A stretch of 64,000 nt of DNA from Pedobacter sp. (GCF_031119335.1 NZ_JAVHXT010000016.1:50785-114784); one strand, 5' to 3'; counted from the stretch's first letter, positions 50,621-59,882 are shown. Numbers and translations are program-made. Notes: a model not told the origin generated them from the letters alone.

Positions 50621-51064
50621 TCATCCAATATTTAACATATTAGAACACCCTTTAGCAATTATTCCACGTTTCGAAGGCAAATAAACTTCGCATTCAAGGT
50701 TAATTATCACTTTCCCTTGTTTAACAATGCTTGTTTTTGCGGTTATCACATCTCCTTCTTTTGCTGGAGCAAAATAATCGATATTATTATTCACCGTAGT
50801 ATAAACATTTTTCAACCCAAGTGTAAAAACTGTTGCACCAATAAGATCATCAATAATACCAGCAGTAATGCCACCATGCAAAATACCATACGGATTGGTC
50901 ATTTCTTTTCTAACTATGTAACTACAATGCAAACTCCCTTTTTCGGCACTAATTACCGTAGGTCTTAACCAATTCATAAAGTTAGATGGCGACTGCACTA
51001 CCTCTCTACCAATAAACGATTGGAAAACTTTTAATCTATCATTAGTGTTATTTTCTTGTTCCAT
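50621..51064 (-). CDS. PaaI-family hotdog-fold thioesterase
   Basis: A 147-residue cytoplasmic protein with the hotdog thioesterase core. Seen are NPYGILHGGITAGIIDDLIGATVF (in pieces; the HGG with Asp/Glu on the following helix is the usual active region) and NNNIDYFAPAKEGDVITAKTSIVKQG. The family hydrolyses aromatic or acyl-CoA thioesters. No phenylacetate genes are nearby, so the substrate is open. It is on the same strand as the second susC but 97 bases upstream of it, and divergent from osmC across 28 bases. Confidence 0.87.
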   Translation of the reverse strand: MEQENNTNDRLKVFQSFIGREVVQSPSNFMNWLRPTVISAEKGSLHCSYIVRKEMTNPYGILHGGITAGIIDDLIGATVFTLGLKNVYTTVNNNIDYFAPAKEGDVITAKTSIVKQGKVIINLECEVYLPSKRGIIAKGCSNMLNIG

Positions 51065-51092
51065 TCATTAAATTTAAAGAAAAAACAGAAAT

Positions 51093-51494
51093 ATGAGCAA
51101 AAAACAAATTACTGCAGTTGTAGAGCTAGATCAATCAAAATATAAAACAAAAATTTTTGCAGATGGCCACTTTATTTATGCTGATGAGCCCGAAGATTTG
51201 GGAGGAACAGACGAGGGCATGGCACCAGGAGCGCTGTTGCTTGCCAGCTTGGGCAGTTGCACAGCAATTACAATTAGGATGTATGCAGACAGAAAAGAAA
51301 TCCCCTTGGAAGGCATTAAGATAAATCTAGCAATTTGTCCCGAAAACGAGATGGATGAAGGTACAGTGATTGAACGCAAGATCGAATTAATTGGAAATTT
51401 ATCTGACGAGCAAAGAAAGCGACTGATGATCATTGCAGATAAATGCCCTATCCACAAAATGTTGAGCAACCCAATAAAGGTAATCAGCAACTAA
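51093..51494 (+). CDS. OsmC-family protein
   Basis: A 133-residue protein of the OsmC/Ohr fold. The two conserved Cys are present: C56 in LLASLGSCTAITIRMYAD and C118 in DKCPIHKML. They form the peroxidatic site in the family, which reduces organic or fatty-acid hydroperoxides. The GALLLASLGSC context and the short length fit the YhfA-like OsmC branch rather than Ohr. It is divergent from the thioesterase gene, with only 28 bases for both promoters. Confidence 0.88.
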   Translation: MSKKQITAVVELDQSKYKTKIFADGHFIYADEPEDLGGTDEGMAPGALLLASLGSCTAITIRMYADRKEIPLEGIKINLAICPENEMDEGTVIERKIELIGNLSDEQRKRLMIIADKCPIHKMLSNPIKVISN

Positions 51495-51629
51495 ACGCTA
51501 ATCTGTGTAGACGCCAACTCTATCAGAAAAAGAACCACTTAAAAATCATCTTTGATTAAATGATTGGTTTAATTTTCATCTTCTTTCCGAAACTATTGAC
51601 TAAATTAGAATAACACTAATGTGAAATTT

Positions 51630-52088
51630 ATGTCTACCGAACAGAAAAAACAAGTTAAATCAACTGTTAAAACTAAACAAACAGAGGCAAACGTTGCCGA
51701 TTTCATTAATACTTTTGCAGATACCGAGCAAAAGCGAAAAGATGGTTTTGAACTATTGAAAATAATGACAGATTACACTGGGTACGAAGCAAAAATGTGG
51801 GGACCAAGCATTATTGGTTTTGGCATTTATCATTATAAATCAGAAAAAAGCAGACAAGAAGGCGATTGGCCACTCGTAGGTTTTTCTCCACGCAAGGCAG
51901 CTATTTCGCTATATATTTATACTGGTACACCTAAAAATGATGAATTACTACCTCAACTTGGTAAATTCAAAATGGGCAAAGGCTGTATCTATGTCAAAAA
52001 ACTCTCAGACATCAATATAGATGTTCTTAAAGAAATGATGCACGAAACTATTCGATTTACTCAATTGAAATACGGAGCAACAAGTTGA
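51630..52088 (+). CDS. DUF1801 domain protein
   Basis: From ATG 51630 (a GTG at 51621 is an alternative) the protein has 152 residues. The DUF1801/YdhG-like core is visible as KIMTDYTGYEAKMWGPSIIG, FGIYHYKSE, WPLVGFSPRKAAISLYIYTG and LGKFKMGKGCIYVKKLSDI, each in order. Structures of this family show a small alpha/beta fold related to frataxin-like proteins; the function is unknown. It appears monocistronic. Confidence 0.8.
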   Translation: MSTEQKKQVKSTVKTKQTEANVADFINTFADTEQKRKDGFELLKIMTDYTGYEAKMWGPSIIGFGIYHYKSEKSRQEGDWPLVGFSPRKAAISLYIYTGTPKNDELLPQLGKFKMGKGCIYVKKLSDINIDVLKEMMHETIRFTQLKYGATS

Positions 52089-52307
52089 AAATTCGCTGGT
52101 TTAAGTGCTCAGAAGGTGGAAAACCAAGCTACCCAGAGCCAGAATCCCGTACTAAGCAAAATATTTCTTATAGTCTATAACACCAACGTATTTCTAGGCT
52201 AAGTGCGGCACCAAGTTTAGATCTATTGGTTACTGAAAAAGCAAATATTTTATCCAGAAGACAGTTTTAAAAGCGTAAACCTTTCTTATGGGCGAAAAAT
52301 GGGTGCA

Positions 52308-52343
52308 AAAAATAAAAAAGTCTCTAGCATTATCGCTAAAGAC
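52308..52343 (-). terminator. Terminator of tRNA-Arg
   Basis: Minus-strand stem GTCTTTAGC (52335-52343) with GCTAGAGAC (52320-52328), one G-T pair, followed by a T run (complement of the A run at 52308-52319). Confidence 0.7.
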
Positions 52344-52351
52344 CTTCTATG

Positions 52352-52425
52352 TACCCCCAACAGGATTCGAACCTGTGACCTACGGTTTAGAAAACCGGTG
52401 CTCTATCCAGCTGAGCTATGGAGGC
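52352..52425 (-). tRNA. tRNA-Arg, anticodon TCT
   Basis: A 74-nt cloverleaf on the minus strand: acceptor GCCTCCA/TGGGGGT (two wobble pairs), TA, D stem GCTC/GAGC, anticodon loop TTTCTAA (anticodon TCT), variable AGGTC, T arm ACAGG-TTCGAAT-CCTGT, and discriminator A. CCA is not encoded. The anticodon stem has one C-T mismatch at its outer end. TCT reads AGA and AGG codons. Confidence 0.93.
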
Positions 52426-52523
52426 CCTTATAATGACAACAACGAATAGTCGTTTTCGTTATAGTGCTGCAAAGATATAATTCTTGCGGCATTAAACTAA
52501 AAAAAATTGAAAATTTTATCTGT

Positions 52524-53693
52524 TTAATACTTTCCAGAGATACCTAACTCTAAACCACGCAGTTCGGCCAAACCACGTAACCTTCCAATAGCTGAATATC
52601 CCGGATTGGTTACCTTATTTAAATCATCTAACATCTGATGGCCATGATCTGGCCTAAAGGGAATAGGATCAATACGCTTAGCATTTTCAGCTACTACAGC
52701 TTTCATCACTTCATACATATTCACGTCGCCACCTAAATGATCAGCTTCAAAGAAATTACCTTCTTCATCTTTCTTTACGTTACGTAAGTGCAAGAAATAT
52801 ACACGGTCTTTAACAGCTTCGAAAATCTCTACCAAATTATTTTTGGTACCTGCTCCAAGCGAACCTGTACAATAGCAGATACCATTAAATGGTTGATCTA
52901 CCCTTCTCAAGATATCCACAAAGTCTTCTTTTGTACTAGCAATACGCGGCAAACCCAAAATAGAATACGGAGGATCGTCTGGGTGGATAGTCATCTTAAT
53001 CCCCAGCTCCGTACAAGTTTCAGCTATGCTGGATAAAAACCAAGCCAAATTCTCCCGCAAACCATCGTGACCAATAGCTTTATATTCATTGATGCTCGCC
53101 CGAAGCGTTTCTAATTCTATCTCTTTTTCATTTGGAATACCCATCAGTACGTTTGTACGTAAAAGATCGATTTCCTCTTTACTCATTGTCGCATATTTTG
53201 CCTTCGCTTTTGCTAGAATATTAGCATCATAATCTGCTTCTGCACCCTCTCTTGCAAATATGTACAAATCGAAAATAGCTAGATCAGTCCAGTTAAAATA
53301 CAACGCTTTTGCACCGTTTGGCATTTCCAGGTCTAACTGAGTGCGTGTCCAATCTAGTACTGGCATAAAGTTATAGCAAATGGTCTTCAAACCACATTCG
53401 GCTAAGTTTCTTAACGATTGATTGTAGTTTTCGATATATTTACCAGCATCAGCTCTACGTGTTTTAATAGCCTCGTGAACCGGCACACTTTCTACTACGC
53501 TCCAAGTTAAGCCAGCTGCTTCTATAATTGCTTTACGCTCTTTGATATCTTCAATTGGCCATACTTCACCATGTGGAATGTGATGCAAAGCACTTACGAT
53601 GCCCGTTGCACCTGCTTGTTTAACATCTTGTAACGATACTGGATCAATTGGACCGTACCAACGCCAAGTTTGTAATAGTTTATGGTTACTCAT
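52524..53693 (-). CDS. uxuA: Mannonate dehydratase
   Basis: A 389-residue cytoplasmic enzyme that dehydrates D-mannonate to 2-keto-3-deoxygluconate in hexuronate catabolism. Recognised segments are TWRWYGPIDPVSL at the start, GIVSALHHIPHGEVW, MTIHPDDPPYSILGLPRI, ICYCTGSLGAG, FLHLRNVK and FRPDHGHQMLDD. The His/Cys/Asp metal-site residues known from UxuA are therefore present. No uxuB, uxaC or kdg genes are next to it, and the window has no uronate-releasing enzyme, so the rest of the pathway must be elsewhere. Confidence 0.95.
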   Translation of the reverse strand: MSNHKLLQTWRWYGPIDPVSLQDVKQAGATGIVSALHHIPHGEVWPIEDIKERKAIIEAAGLTWSVVESVPVHEAIKTRRADAGKYIENYNQSLRNLAECGLKTICYNFMPVLDWTRTQLDLEMPNGAKALYFNWTDLAIFDLYIFAREGAEADYDANILAKAKAKYATMSKEEIDLLRTNVLMGIPNEKEIELETLRASINEYKAIGHDGLRENLAWFLSSIAETCTELGIKMTIHPDDPPYSILGLPRIASTKEDFVDILRRVDQPFNGICYCTGSLGAGTKNNLVEIFEAVKDRVYFLHLRNVKKDEEGNFFEADHLGGDVNMYEVMKAVVAENAKRIDPIPFRPDHGHQMLDDLNKVTNPGYSAIGRLRGLAELRGLELGISGKY

Positions 53694-53808
53694 TTTATTT
53701 ATATAAGGATATCCAATAATACATAATTTAGGTTATTAGACCGTAAAGGATAGGTTAAAATAGTTACGGAAACGTTAGCGTAAAAATCATTTATTTGAAT
53801 TGAGATGA

Positions 53809-55155
53809 TTAAAGTAATTCTGTTGCCAGATTGGCAAGTTCGCTACGTTCGCCCTTTTGCAAAGTGATATGCGCATACAGCGGATGATCTTTTGCATTTT
53901 CGATGAGATAGGACAAACCATTACTTTCAGAATCCAAATAAGGTGTATCGATCTGATAAATATCACCTGTAAAAACAACTTTAGTATCTTCTCCTGCCCT
54001 GCTAATAATTGTTTTAATTTCATGAGGAGTTAAATTCTGGGCCTCATCAATGATAAAGAAAATCTTATTTAATGTTCTGCCTCTAATGAAGGCTAAAGGG
54101 GCTATTTCGATCTTTTCGGTTCTCACCAGCTCGTCAATCTTTAACTGCGTTTTCTCATCTTTCGCAAACTGATCTCTAATAAATTTAAGGTTATCCCAAA
54201 TTGGTGCCATGTAAGGGTCTACCTTAGATTTAATATCTCCTGGCAAAAACCCAATATCCTTGTTGCTTAGCGGAACAATTGGTCGGGTAATGTAAATCTG
54301 TCTGTATTCTCTGCGCTGTTCTAAGGCACTTGCTAAGGCCAACAGTGTTTTTCCTGTGCCAGCATTGCCTTGTATAGTAACCAGTTTTATAGCAGGATTT
54401 AACAATGCTTCTATGGCGAAACTCTGTTCTGCGTTGCGAGGTTTAACACCAAAAACCAAGTCATCTTTTACCAACTTTAATGTTCGATCGTTAATATTAT
54501 AAAATGCAGGTATTTCTTTCCTTTTGTTTTTGAGGATATAGAAATGATTAGAATGCTTATAAGGTAAATCTAATGACGCGGTTTCTATTATAGTTTCTTT
54601 TTTTAACTGATCTAAAAGCGACAAATCAAAATTATTTAACGTCGTTTTTCCGCTGTACAGCTCTTCAACGTTTTTAATCTTACCCGTCTCGTAATCTTCG
54701 GCATGCAAACCAAGCGCTTTCGCTTTTAATCTTAAGCAAATATCTTTCGATACTAAAATCACCTTGTGTTTAGGATTTTCTTCCTTTAGAACCAAAGCTG
54801 AGTTAAGAATACGGTTATCAAACTTCCCTTGGCTAAACAAAGTTTCTGCATTTTGCTCAGTCGGATTTTCCTCCATCTGTATCTTAAACCTTCCTGTGCC
54901 TTTTTTATTGAGGTTAAACCACTTATTGAGGAGGTTATTTTTTGAAGCATTGTCTATAATACGGATAAAATTACGGGCTTCGAAGTTTCTGGTATCGTTG
55001 CCACTTTTGAAATTATCTAGCTCTTCCAACACCAAAGCTGGTATGGCTACATCATGTTCTTGAAAATTACTTACTGCATCGTGATCGTATAATATTACCG
55101 AAGTATCTAATACAAAAATCTTTTTAGAAAGCTGTGGGTTCTCCTTTTTTGCCAT
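53809..55155 (-). CDS. PIN-PhoH family protein (PhoH2-like RNase/ATPase)
   Basis: A 448-residue cytoplasmic protein joining a PIN nuclease domain (about residues 10-150, FVLDTSVILYDHDAV with the first acidic residue, LVLEELDN with the second) to a PhoH ATPase domain. The latter has Walker A GNAGTGKT and Walker B FFIIDEAQNLT, then RAGEDTKVVFTGDIYQIDTP. The two-domain PhoH2 form couples RNA unwinding with cleavage in studied examples. No antitoxin-like gene precedes it, so nothing here suggests a toxin-antitoxin operon. Confidence 0.9.
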   Translation of the reverse strand: MAKKENPQLSKKIFVLDTSVILYDHDAVSNFQEHDVAIPALVLEELDNFKSGNDTRNFEARNFIRIIDNASKNNLLNKWFNLNKKGTGRFKIQMEENPTEQNAETLFSQGKFDNRILNSALVLKEENPKHKVILVSKDICLRLKAKALGLHAEDYETGKIKNVEELYSGKTTLNNFDLSLLDQLKKETIIETASLDLPYKHSNHFYILKNKRKEIPAFYNINDRTLKLVKDDLVFGVKPRNAEQSFAIEALLNPAIKLVTIQGNAGTGKTLLALASALEQRREYRQIYITRPIVPLSNKDIGFLPGDIKSKVDPYMAPIWDNLKFIRDQFAKDEKTQLKIDELVRTEKIEIAPLAFIRGRTLNKIFFIIDEAQNLTPHEIKTIISRAGEDTKVVFTGDIYQIDTPYLDSESNGLSYLIENAKDHPLYAHITLQKGERSELANLATELL

Positions 55156-55276
55156 AACACGTTAAATTTAGCATTAAATAAGGAATATTGATAATGATTT
55201 ATGTTCGACGGATTTAGAGCAGATAAGCAAACCGATGAGTTAGTGACGCAGTAAACAAACTAACAACAAACCACCA

Positions 55277-55444
55277 TTAAAACAAAAACGGAGAACTGCC
55301 TCTTTCGATTTGGTTCTCCGTTTTAAACTTATCTTTATCCGTAAACAATGATAAGCTATCAATCGAATTTTTACTTGACCTCTTTTGCTTCCCTTTCTTT
55401 CGATTGTTCTGCGTTAAAATGATGTTCTCAAACTTTCTCTCCAT
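55277..55444 (-). CDS. Doubtful 55-residue basic ORF overlapping a terminator-like hairpin
   Basis: ATG 55444 to TAA 55277 gives a Lys/Arg-rich product starting MERKFENIIL and ending GSSPFLF. In the neighbouring frame the same DNA also reads protein-like, with a Trp pair and many Glu/Lys residues, interrupted by two TGA codons. This ambiguity suggests that neither is an intact gene. No homologue is recognised. Confidence 0.15.
   Translation of the reverse strand: MERKFENIILTQNNRKKGKQKRSSKNSIDSLSLFTDKDKFKTENQIERGSSPFLF
55285..55324. terminator. Strong hairpin, intrinsic terminator in either direction
   Basis: Perfect 12-bp arms AAAACGGAGAAC (55285-55296) and GTTCTCCGTTTT (55313-55324) around 16 bases. 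Confidence 0.75.
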
Positions 55445-55481
55445 AGAGTTCCAGTTTTTCCCACCAATGTCTGTTTATTGT

Positions 55482-55712
55482 TCAGTTTTTAGGTCTTAAA
55501 CCTATCTGCCTAACTCCATCCGTTCTTTCGAATGACCTGAGTATCTTTGGCTTATTATTCACTTTCAGTTTTTCAACTTCATTTGAACCTACAAGGTCAT
55601 TAAAGACACGAGTAGCTGATACAATTTTAATCCCGAAAATTTGTAGCTTTTCAGCTTGATTTTCGTTTTGGATTTTTTTCAGACGGTCAAAGTACTTCGT
55701 TTTTGATATCAT
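55482..55712 (-). CDS. Hypothetical 76-residue protein, possibly a gene remnant
   Basis: ATG 55712 to TGA 55482. The product is rich in Lys, Asn and Glu, begins MISKTKYFDRLKK and ends GLRPKN. I do not recognise it. Codon use looks plausible, but an upstream open segment without ATG (reading ...GYIALDPNLDDIKNEVL) overlaps its start in another frame. Further open segments follow its stop, so it may be part of a longer gene broken by frameshifts. A terminator lies about 160 bases downstream. Confidence 0.3.
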   Translation of the reverse strand: MISKTKYFDRLKKIQNENQAEKLQIFGIKIVSATRVFNDLVGSNEVEKLKVNNKPKILRSFERTDGVRQIGLRPKN

Positions 55713-55906
55713 CTAAATTAGGATCTAAAGCAATATATCCCAACAAAAATGCAATTAATTTATTAACAAGTTATAAACCAAATCATTGACACTTATAAAC
55801 ATCTAATAATTATACTTTTCGAGCAATTTTAGCTTTAAACGAAGTATTGCAAATTTACATATTAAGATATTAACAATCAAATTATTAACAAAAGCGATAA
55901 AATTGG

Positions 55907-57085
55907 CTATTTTTCTACTGCCATCGGAAGCAAATTTTGGTTAAGTGCGTTGTATTTCTTTAAAATTTCTATCGTTTTTTTAATTGGCAATGCCTTTACC
56001 TCTCGCCCATTTTTCCCTTTAGTGTCAGTTGCCGCAAATAGCGAATTTAGTAGCGCCTCTTCTGTTGCTTCCCAAACTGCCAAAAACAAAGGTGATAAAT
56101 CATCATTGTTCAATTCGTATATGTTTTTTATGCTTTCCTTTGTGTTGTGAGGTATTCTGTTTTTCTCATAAGTGGAAAAAGCAATAGAATAATCGCCACT
56201 GCCATTAGACGAAAATGCACCCACATTGCCAAAGGCGATATACGAACGTTTAGCTAAGCGCTCCAAATTGCGATCAGAAAGCGGTGCATCGGTTGCAATA
56301 ATAATCATACACGATCCATCGGCTTTGTAAGGTTTGCTTTTATCCGCCAGATAAAAATTATTCAACTCACGACCTATTGGGGCTCCGTTAATTTGCAATA
56401 CGCCTCCAAAATTAGACTGCACCAACACGCCAACCGTATAGCCACCTTTAGAAGCGGGCAATACGCGTGAAGCTGTCCCTATCCCACCTTTAAAACCTAA
56501 AGCCTCTGTACCGGTGCCTGCGCCAATACAGCCTTCGGTAACCACACCAGCACTTGCATTTTCTAGTGCTGCCAATACATCTTCAGTTTTTACGTGCCTG
56601 CCTCTAATATCATTTAGCCCACCATCGTTGGTTTCGCCAACCATGGCATTAACAGAACGCACATTTTCATTTCCAGGAAGTGCCAACATATAATCTAGTA
56701 GTGCATTGGCTACCAAAGGCGTATTTAAGGTGTTCGTCAATAAAATTGGAGTTTCTAGATTGCCCAGCTCTTTAATTTGCGACAAACCCATCGATTTGCC
56801 AAATCCGTTACCTACATAAACTGCTGCTGGTACTTTCTCTTGAAAAACGTTTCCACCATGTGGGATAATTGCTGTAACGCCAGTTCTAACCGAATCTCCT
56901 TTAATCAATGTAGTGTGTCCAACTTTTACGCCGGCAACATCAGTAATGGCATTGTATTTTCCTGCTTTAAGGATACCAGTGAATACGCCAAAATCTCTTG
57001 CTCGTCCGCGTTTTTCTTGAGCAGCTGTAACAGAACTAATCATCGCTAAAGCCAAACCAACACCTAAAAATGTTCTCACCTTCAT
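55907..57085 (-). CDS. P1-family (DmpA/BapA-like) aminopeptidase, secreted
   Basis: From ATG 57085 the protein has 392 residues with a signal peptide (ending SVTAAQ); an in-frame ATG at 57136 would place 17 odd residues before that signal and is rejected. The DmpA-type core shows GVKVGHTTLIKGD, VRTGVTAIIPHGG, GCIGAGTGTEALGFKGGIGT and VLVQSNFGG. Members self-process into two chains and release N-terminal D- or beta-amino acids. All segments are in order and the length is normal. It is divergent from the FUSC gene. Confidence 0.88.
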   Translation of the reverse strand: MKVRTFLGVGLALAMISSVTAAQEKRGRARDFGVFTGILKAGKYNAITDVAGVKVGHTTLIKGDSVRTGVTAIIPHGGNVFQEKVPAAVYVGNGFGKSMGLSQIKELGNLETPILLTNTLNTPLVANALLDYMLALPGNENVRSVNAMVGETNDGGLNDIRGRHVKTEDVLAALENASAGVVTEGCIGAGTGTEALGFKGGIGTASRVLPASKGGYTVGVLVQSNFGGVLQINGAPIGRELNNFYLADKSKPYKADGSCMIIIATDAPLSDRNLERLAKRSYIAFGNVGAFSSNGSGDYSIAFSTYEKNRIPHNTKESIKNIYELNNDDLSPLFLAVWEATEEALLNSLFAATDTKGKNGREVKALPIKKTIEILKKYNALNQNLLPMAVEK

Positions 57086-57154
57086 TTTATAAGATTTATT
57101 GAAGTATAAAAAGAAGCATTTGCTGCCAATTTTCAAACTAATTCAGCACAAATA

Positions 57155-59326
57155 ATGTTAGATTTGTATATGCTTCACCGCCCAATTAGAGATACCCAAG
57201 ACTTTTTATTGAGCAACTATTTTGCCGAAGGGCTGCGCATCACTTTTGGAGTGCTTTGTCCATCTTTGGTGATGGCACATTTCGGGATGCTACAATACGG
57301 CATGACCCTTTCATTGGGAGCCTTGTGTGTGAGTATTGTAGATTCGCCAGGACCTATCCATCACCGCAGAAATGCCATGTTTGTGACTACGGCGCTTCTT
57401 TTTTTAGTGACCATTATTGTAGGATTAACGAACAAAAGCGACCTTTTTACTGGCGTTTTACTAGTAGTATTTAGCTTTGTTTTTTCTATGCTCTTCTTGT
57501 ATGGCAACAGAGCTGCCTCTATTGGCACATCGGTTTTGTTGATCATGATTTTAAGCATTGACGATGTAAGACCATGGCAGGAAGTGATTTTCTACAGCAT
57601 GTTGGTATTTATAGGTAGCATTTGGTACACTTCTCTAAGTTATCTTATTTACAGGTTGCGGCCCTACCGTTTGGCACAACAAACCTTAAGTGATTCGATA
57701 CATGAGGTTGCCGATTTTTTAAGAGCCAAAGCTAAATTCTACTCACAAAACACCAATTACGATAAGAACTATGCTGATTTACTTCAACTGCAGGTAGATG
57801 TACACCAAAAGCAAGATGAAGTGCGTGAGGTTTTGTTTAAAACGAGAGAAATTGTTCGAGAATCTACACCGCAAGGAAGATTTTTGCTCATTGTTTTTAC
57901 CGATATGGTAGACCTGTTTGAGCAGGTAATGTCTACCTATTACAATTACAAGCAACTTCACGAGCAGTTCGACTCGGTTGGTATTTTATCCCATTACGAA
58001 GAAGCGATCAATAAAATTGCAGATTCGCTGGATGACATTGCCTTTGCGCTAAAAAGTGGCGGCACACCACATCTTGCCGGAAATTTAGAAAAAGATCTCG
58101 AAAAACTTCGCCAAGAAATTAGTGATTTAGAACAGCATAAAAACAAAGAATACAACACTTTAGGCATCATTGCCTTAAAAAATATCGAAGTTAATATTGA
58201 GAATATTGTAGCTCGTATCAAAACCATCAACAAATATTTTAACAAGAAAGAACAACGTAAAATTAAAAAGGGCGAAGTTGATGTAGGTAAATTTGTTAAC
58301 TCTCAGGAAATCAATACAAAATTATTATTAAACAACCTTACTTTTAGCTCTTCTACGTTTAGGCATTCGGTACGCGTAGCAATTGTAATGCTGGTTGGCT
58401 TTGTAGCGGCTCGCAGTCTAGATTTTGCCCACAGCTACTGGATTTTGCTAACGATTTTGGTAATATCAAAACCAGGATTTAGCTTAACCAAAGAAAGGAA
58501 TTACCACCGTATTATCGGTACTATTTTGGGCGCATTTATTGGGATGGGCATTTTACATTACATCCACGATAAAAACACGCTGTTCATTATCCTGATACTT
58601 TTTATGATTGCTGGCTACAGTTTTCAGCGTAAAAACTATGTAGTTAGCGTAATTTTCATGACCCCCTATATCCTCATTATTTTTGATTTTTTGGGGATGG
58701 GTACCATGTCTATCGCTACCGAAAGGATTTATGATACCTTAATTGGTTCTGGCATTGCATTTATCGGCAGTTATTCTTTATTTCCCAATTGGGAACACGA
58801 GAAGTTGAAAGAAGCAATGGCTGATATGATTAAGTCCAATCAATGGTATTTTAAGGAAGTTACCAAGCTATATTTTGAGAAAGGATTTGATTTAACTAAC
58901 TATAAATTAGCACGTAAAGAAGTTTATGTAACTACTTCTAACTTGGCTTCGATGTTTCAGCGTATGTTTTCTGAACCTAAAAGTAAGCAGGTTTACATGA
59001 AAGAATTGCATCAATTTACGGTACTTAACCATTTGCTATCATCTTATATTGCCAGTTTATCACTATATATTAAGGAGCACAATTTCGTTTGCGTGTCTTA
59101 TCAGGATATTAAACCTATTGCCGAAAACACTAATTATCTTTTGGAAAACGCTGGTGAAAATCTGAATAAACAAAATGATGAATTGAGCAACGTACCGCTC
59201 ATCAGGTTAAAAAACACCTCTGGATTAGAATTATCTGATGCAGATGTAGTGATTGCAGAGCAGTTTGATCTGATCCAAAAAGTATCTTACGATATTTTCA
59301 AATTGACGGAGAAAATCAAGATATAA
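57155..59326 (+). CDS. FUSC-family inner-membrane protein (YccS-like)
   Basis: A 723-residue membrane protein with two hydrophobic blocks (about residues 25-165 and 400-535) separated and followed by soluble helical regions. This is the duplicated layout of YccS/YhfK-type FUSC proteins. A conserved block YWILLTILVISKPGFSLTKE, RNYHRIIGTILGAFIG lies at the start of the second membrane region. The middle region (about 180-330) is coiled-coil-like. The family is linked to export of aromatic acids (AaeB) but YccS itself has no proven substrate. Confidence 0.87.
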   Translation: MLDLYMLHRPIRDTQDFLLSNYFAEGLRITFGVLCPSLVMAHFGMLQYGMTLSLGALCVSIVDSPGPIHHRRNAMFVTTALLFLVTIIVGLTNKSDLFTGVLLVVFSFVFSMLFLYGNRAASIGTSVLLIMILSIDDVRPWQEVIFYSMLVFIGSIWYTSLSYLIYRLRPYRLAQQTLSDSIHEVADFLRAKAKFYSQNTNYDKNYADLLQLQVDVHQKQDEVREVLFKTREIVRESTPQGRFLLIVFTDMVDLFEQVMSTYYNYKQLHEQFDSVGILSHYEEAINKIADSLDDIAFALKSGGTPHLAGNLEKDLEKLRQEISDLEQHKNKEYNTLGIIALKNIEVNIENIVARIKTINKYFNKKEQRKIKKGEVDVGKFVNSQEINTKLLLNNLTFSSSTFRHSVRVAIVMLVGFVAARSLDFAHSYWILLTILVISKPGFSLTKERNYHRIIGTILGAFIGMGILHYIHDKNTLFIILILFMIAGYSFQRKNYVVSVIFMTPYILIIFDFLGMGTMSIATERIYDTLIGSGIAFIGSYSLFPNWEHEKLKEAMADMIKSNQWYFKEVTKLYFEKGFDLTNYKLARKEVYVTTSNLASMFQRMFSEPKSKQVYMKELHQFTVLNHLLSSYIASLSLYIKEHNFVCVSYQDIKPIAENTNYLLENAGENLNKQNDELSNVPLIRLKNTSGLELSDADVVIAEQFDLIQKVSYDIFKLTEKIKI

Positions 59327-59407
59327 ATCTCGTTGGCTTAATTCATCTTGATAGTTTTGTACAAACTAAAACCCTATTTAGTTGTTCCATAAAAAACTGA
59401 AAATATT

Positions 59408-59818
59408 ATGGAAAAGTTATATACAGCCTCTGTAACCGTTATTGGCGGTAGAGATGGGCACGCAAAATCTAGCGATGGAATTTTTGAAACCGATTTAAGA
59501 AAACCAAAGGAAATGGGCGGACAAGGCGGCGCTCCAAATCCTGAGCAGCTTTTTGCTACAGCTTGGGGCTCTTGCTATTTAGGCGCTTTACATTCTGTAG
59601 CCGCCCCAGAAGGTGTTGACACGAGTAATGCCAACGTAAATGTTCACGTTTCTTTTAACAAAAATGGTGAAGGTTTTGCCTTATCGGCAGATTTGGATGT
59701 ACATATACCAGATATCAGTATCGAAGAAGCGCAGTCAATTGCAGATAAAGCCCATGCAGTTTGCCCTTATTCAAAAGCTACAAAAGGCAATATAGAGACT
59801 AGGGTTACCGCTGTTTAA
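59408..59818 (+). CDS. Organic hydroperoxide resistance protein (Ohr subfamily of OsmC)
   Basis: A 136-residue cytoplasmic thiol peroxidase. The peroxidatic Cys is C56 in AWGSCYLGAL and the resolving Cys is C119 in VCPYSKATKGN, the second motif being diagnostic of Ohr. Residues TVIGGRDGHAKSSDG near the start carry the conserved Arg. It reduces organic peroxides with lipoylated or thiol donors. No MarR-type OhrR gene is adjacent. It ends in a terminator shared with the convergent mgtE. Confidence 0.9.
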   Translation: MEKLYTASVTVIGGRDGHAKSSDGIFETDLRKPKEMGGQGGAPNPEQLFATAWGSCYLGALHSVAAPEGVDTSNANVNVHVSFNKNGEGFALSADLDVHIPDISIEEAQSIADKAHAVCPYSKATKGNIETRVTAV

Positions 59819-59840
59819 TCTACTTCTCGTTATGATATCC

Positions 59841-59879
59841 AAATACTTACGAAGTTTTAAAAACTTCGTAAGTATTTTT
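59841..59879. terminator. Bidirectional intrinsic terminator between ohr and mgtE
   Basis: Perfect 18-bp arms AAATACTTACGAAGTTTT (59841-59858) and AAAACTTCGTAAGTATTT (59860-59877) with T/A tracts on both sides. Confidence 0.9.
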
Positions 59880-59882
59880 AGT

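Larger units (their letters stand above)
52089..52523. other. Spacer with a tRNA gene, otherwise empty
   Basis: Apart from the tRNA-Arg gene and its terminator, I see no coding frame or repeat in 52089-52306 and 52426-52523. Confidence 0.6.
55156..55906. other. AT-rich spacer with short open segments, possibly a decayed gene
   Basis: No recognised gene. On the minus strand several protein-like segments follow each other in different frames between 55780 and 55277 and end at a strong hairpin (55285-55324). The rest (55713-55906) is very AT-rich and featureless. Confidence 0.5.

Noticed and set aside
55482..55484. TGA read-through or selenocysteine in the 55.5-kb patch
   Set aside because: Two TGA and one TAA interrupt the continuing frame, and no SECIS-like hairpin follows them; gene decay is simpler.
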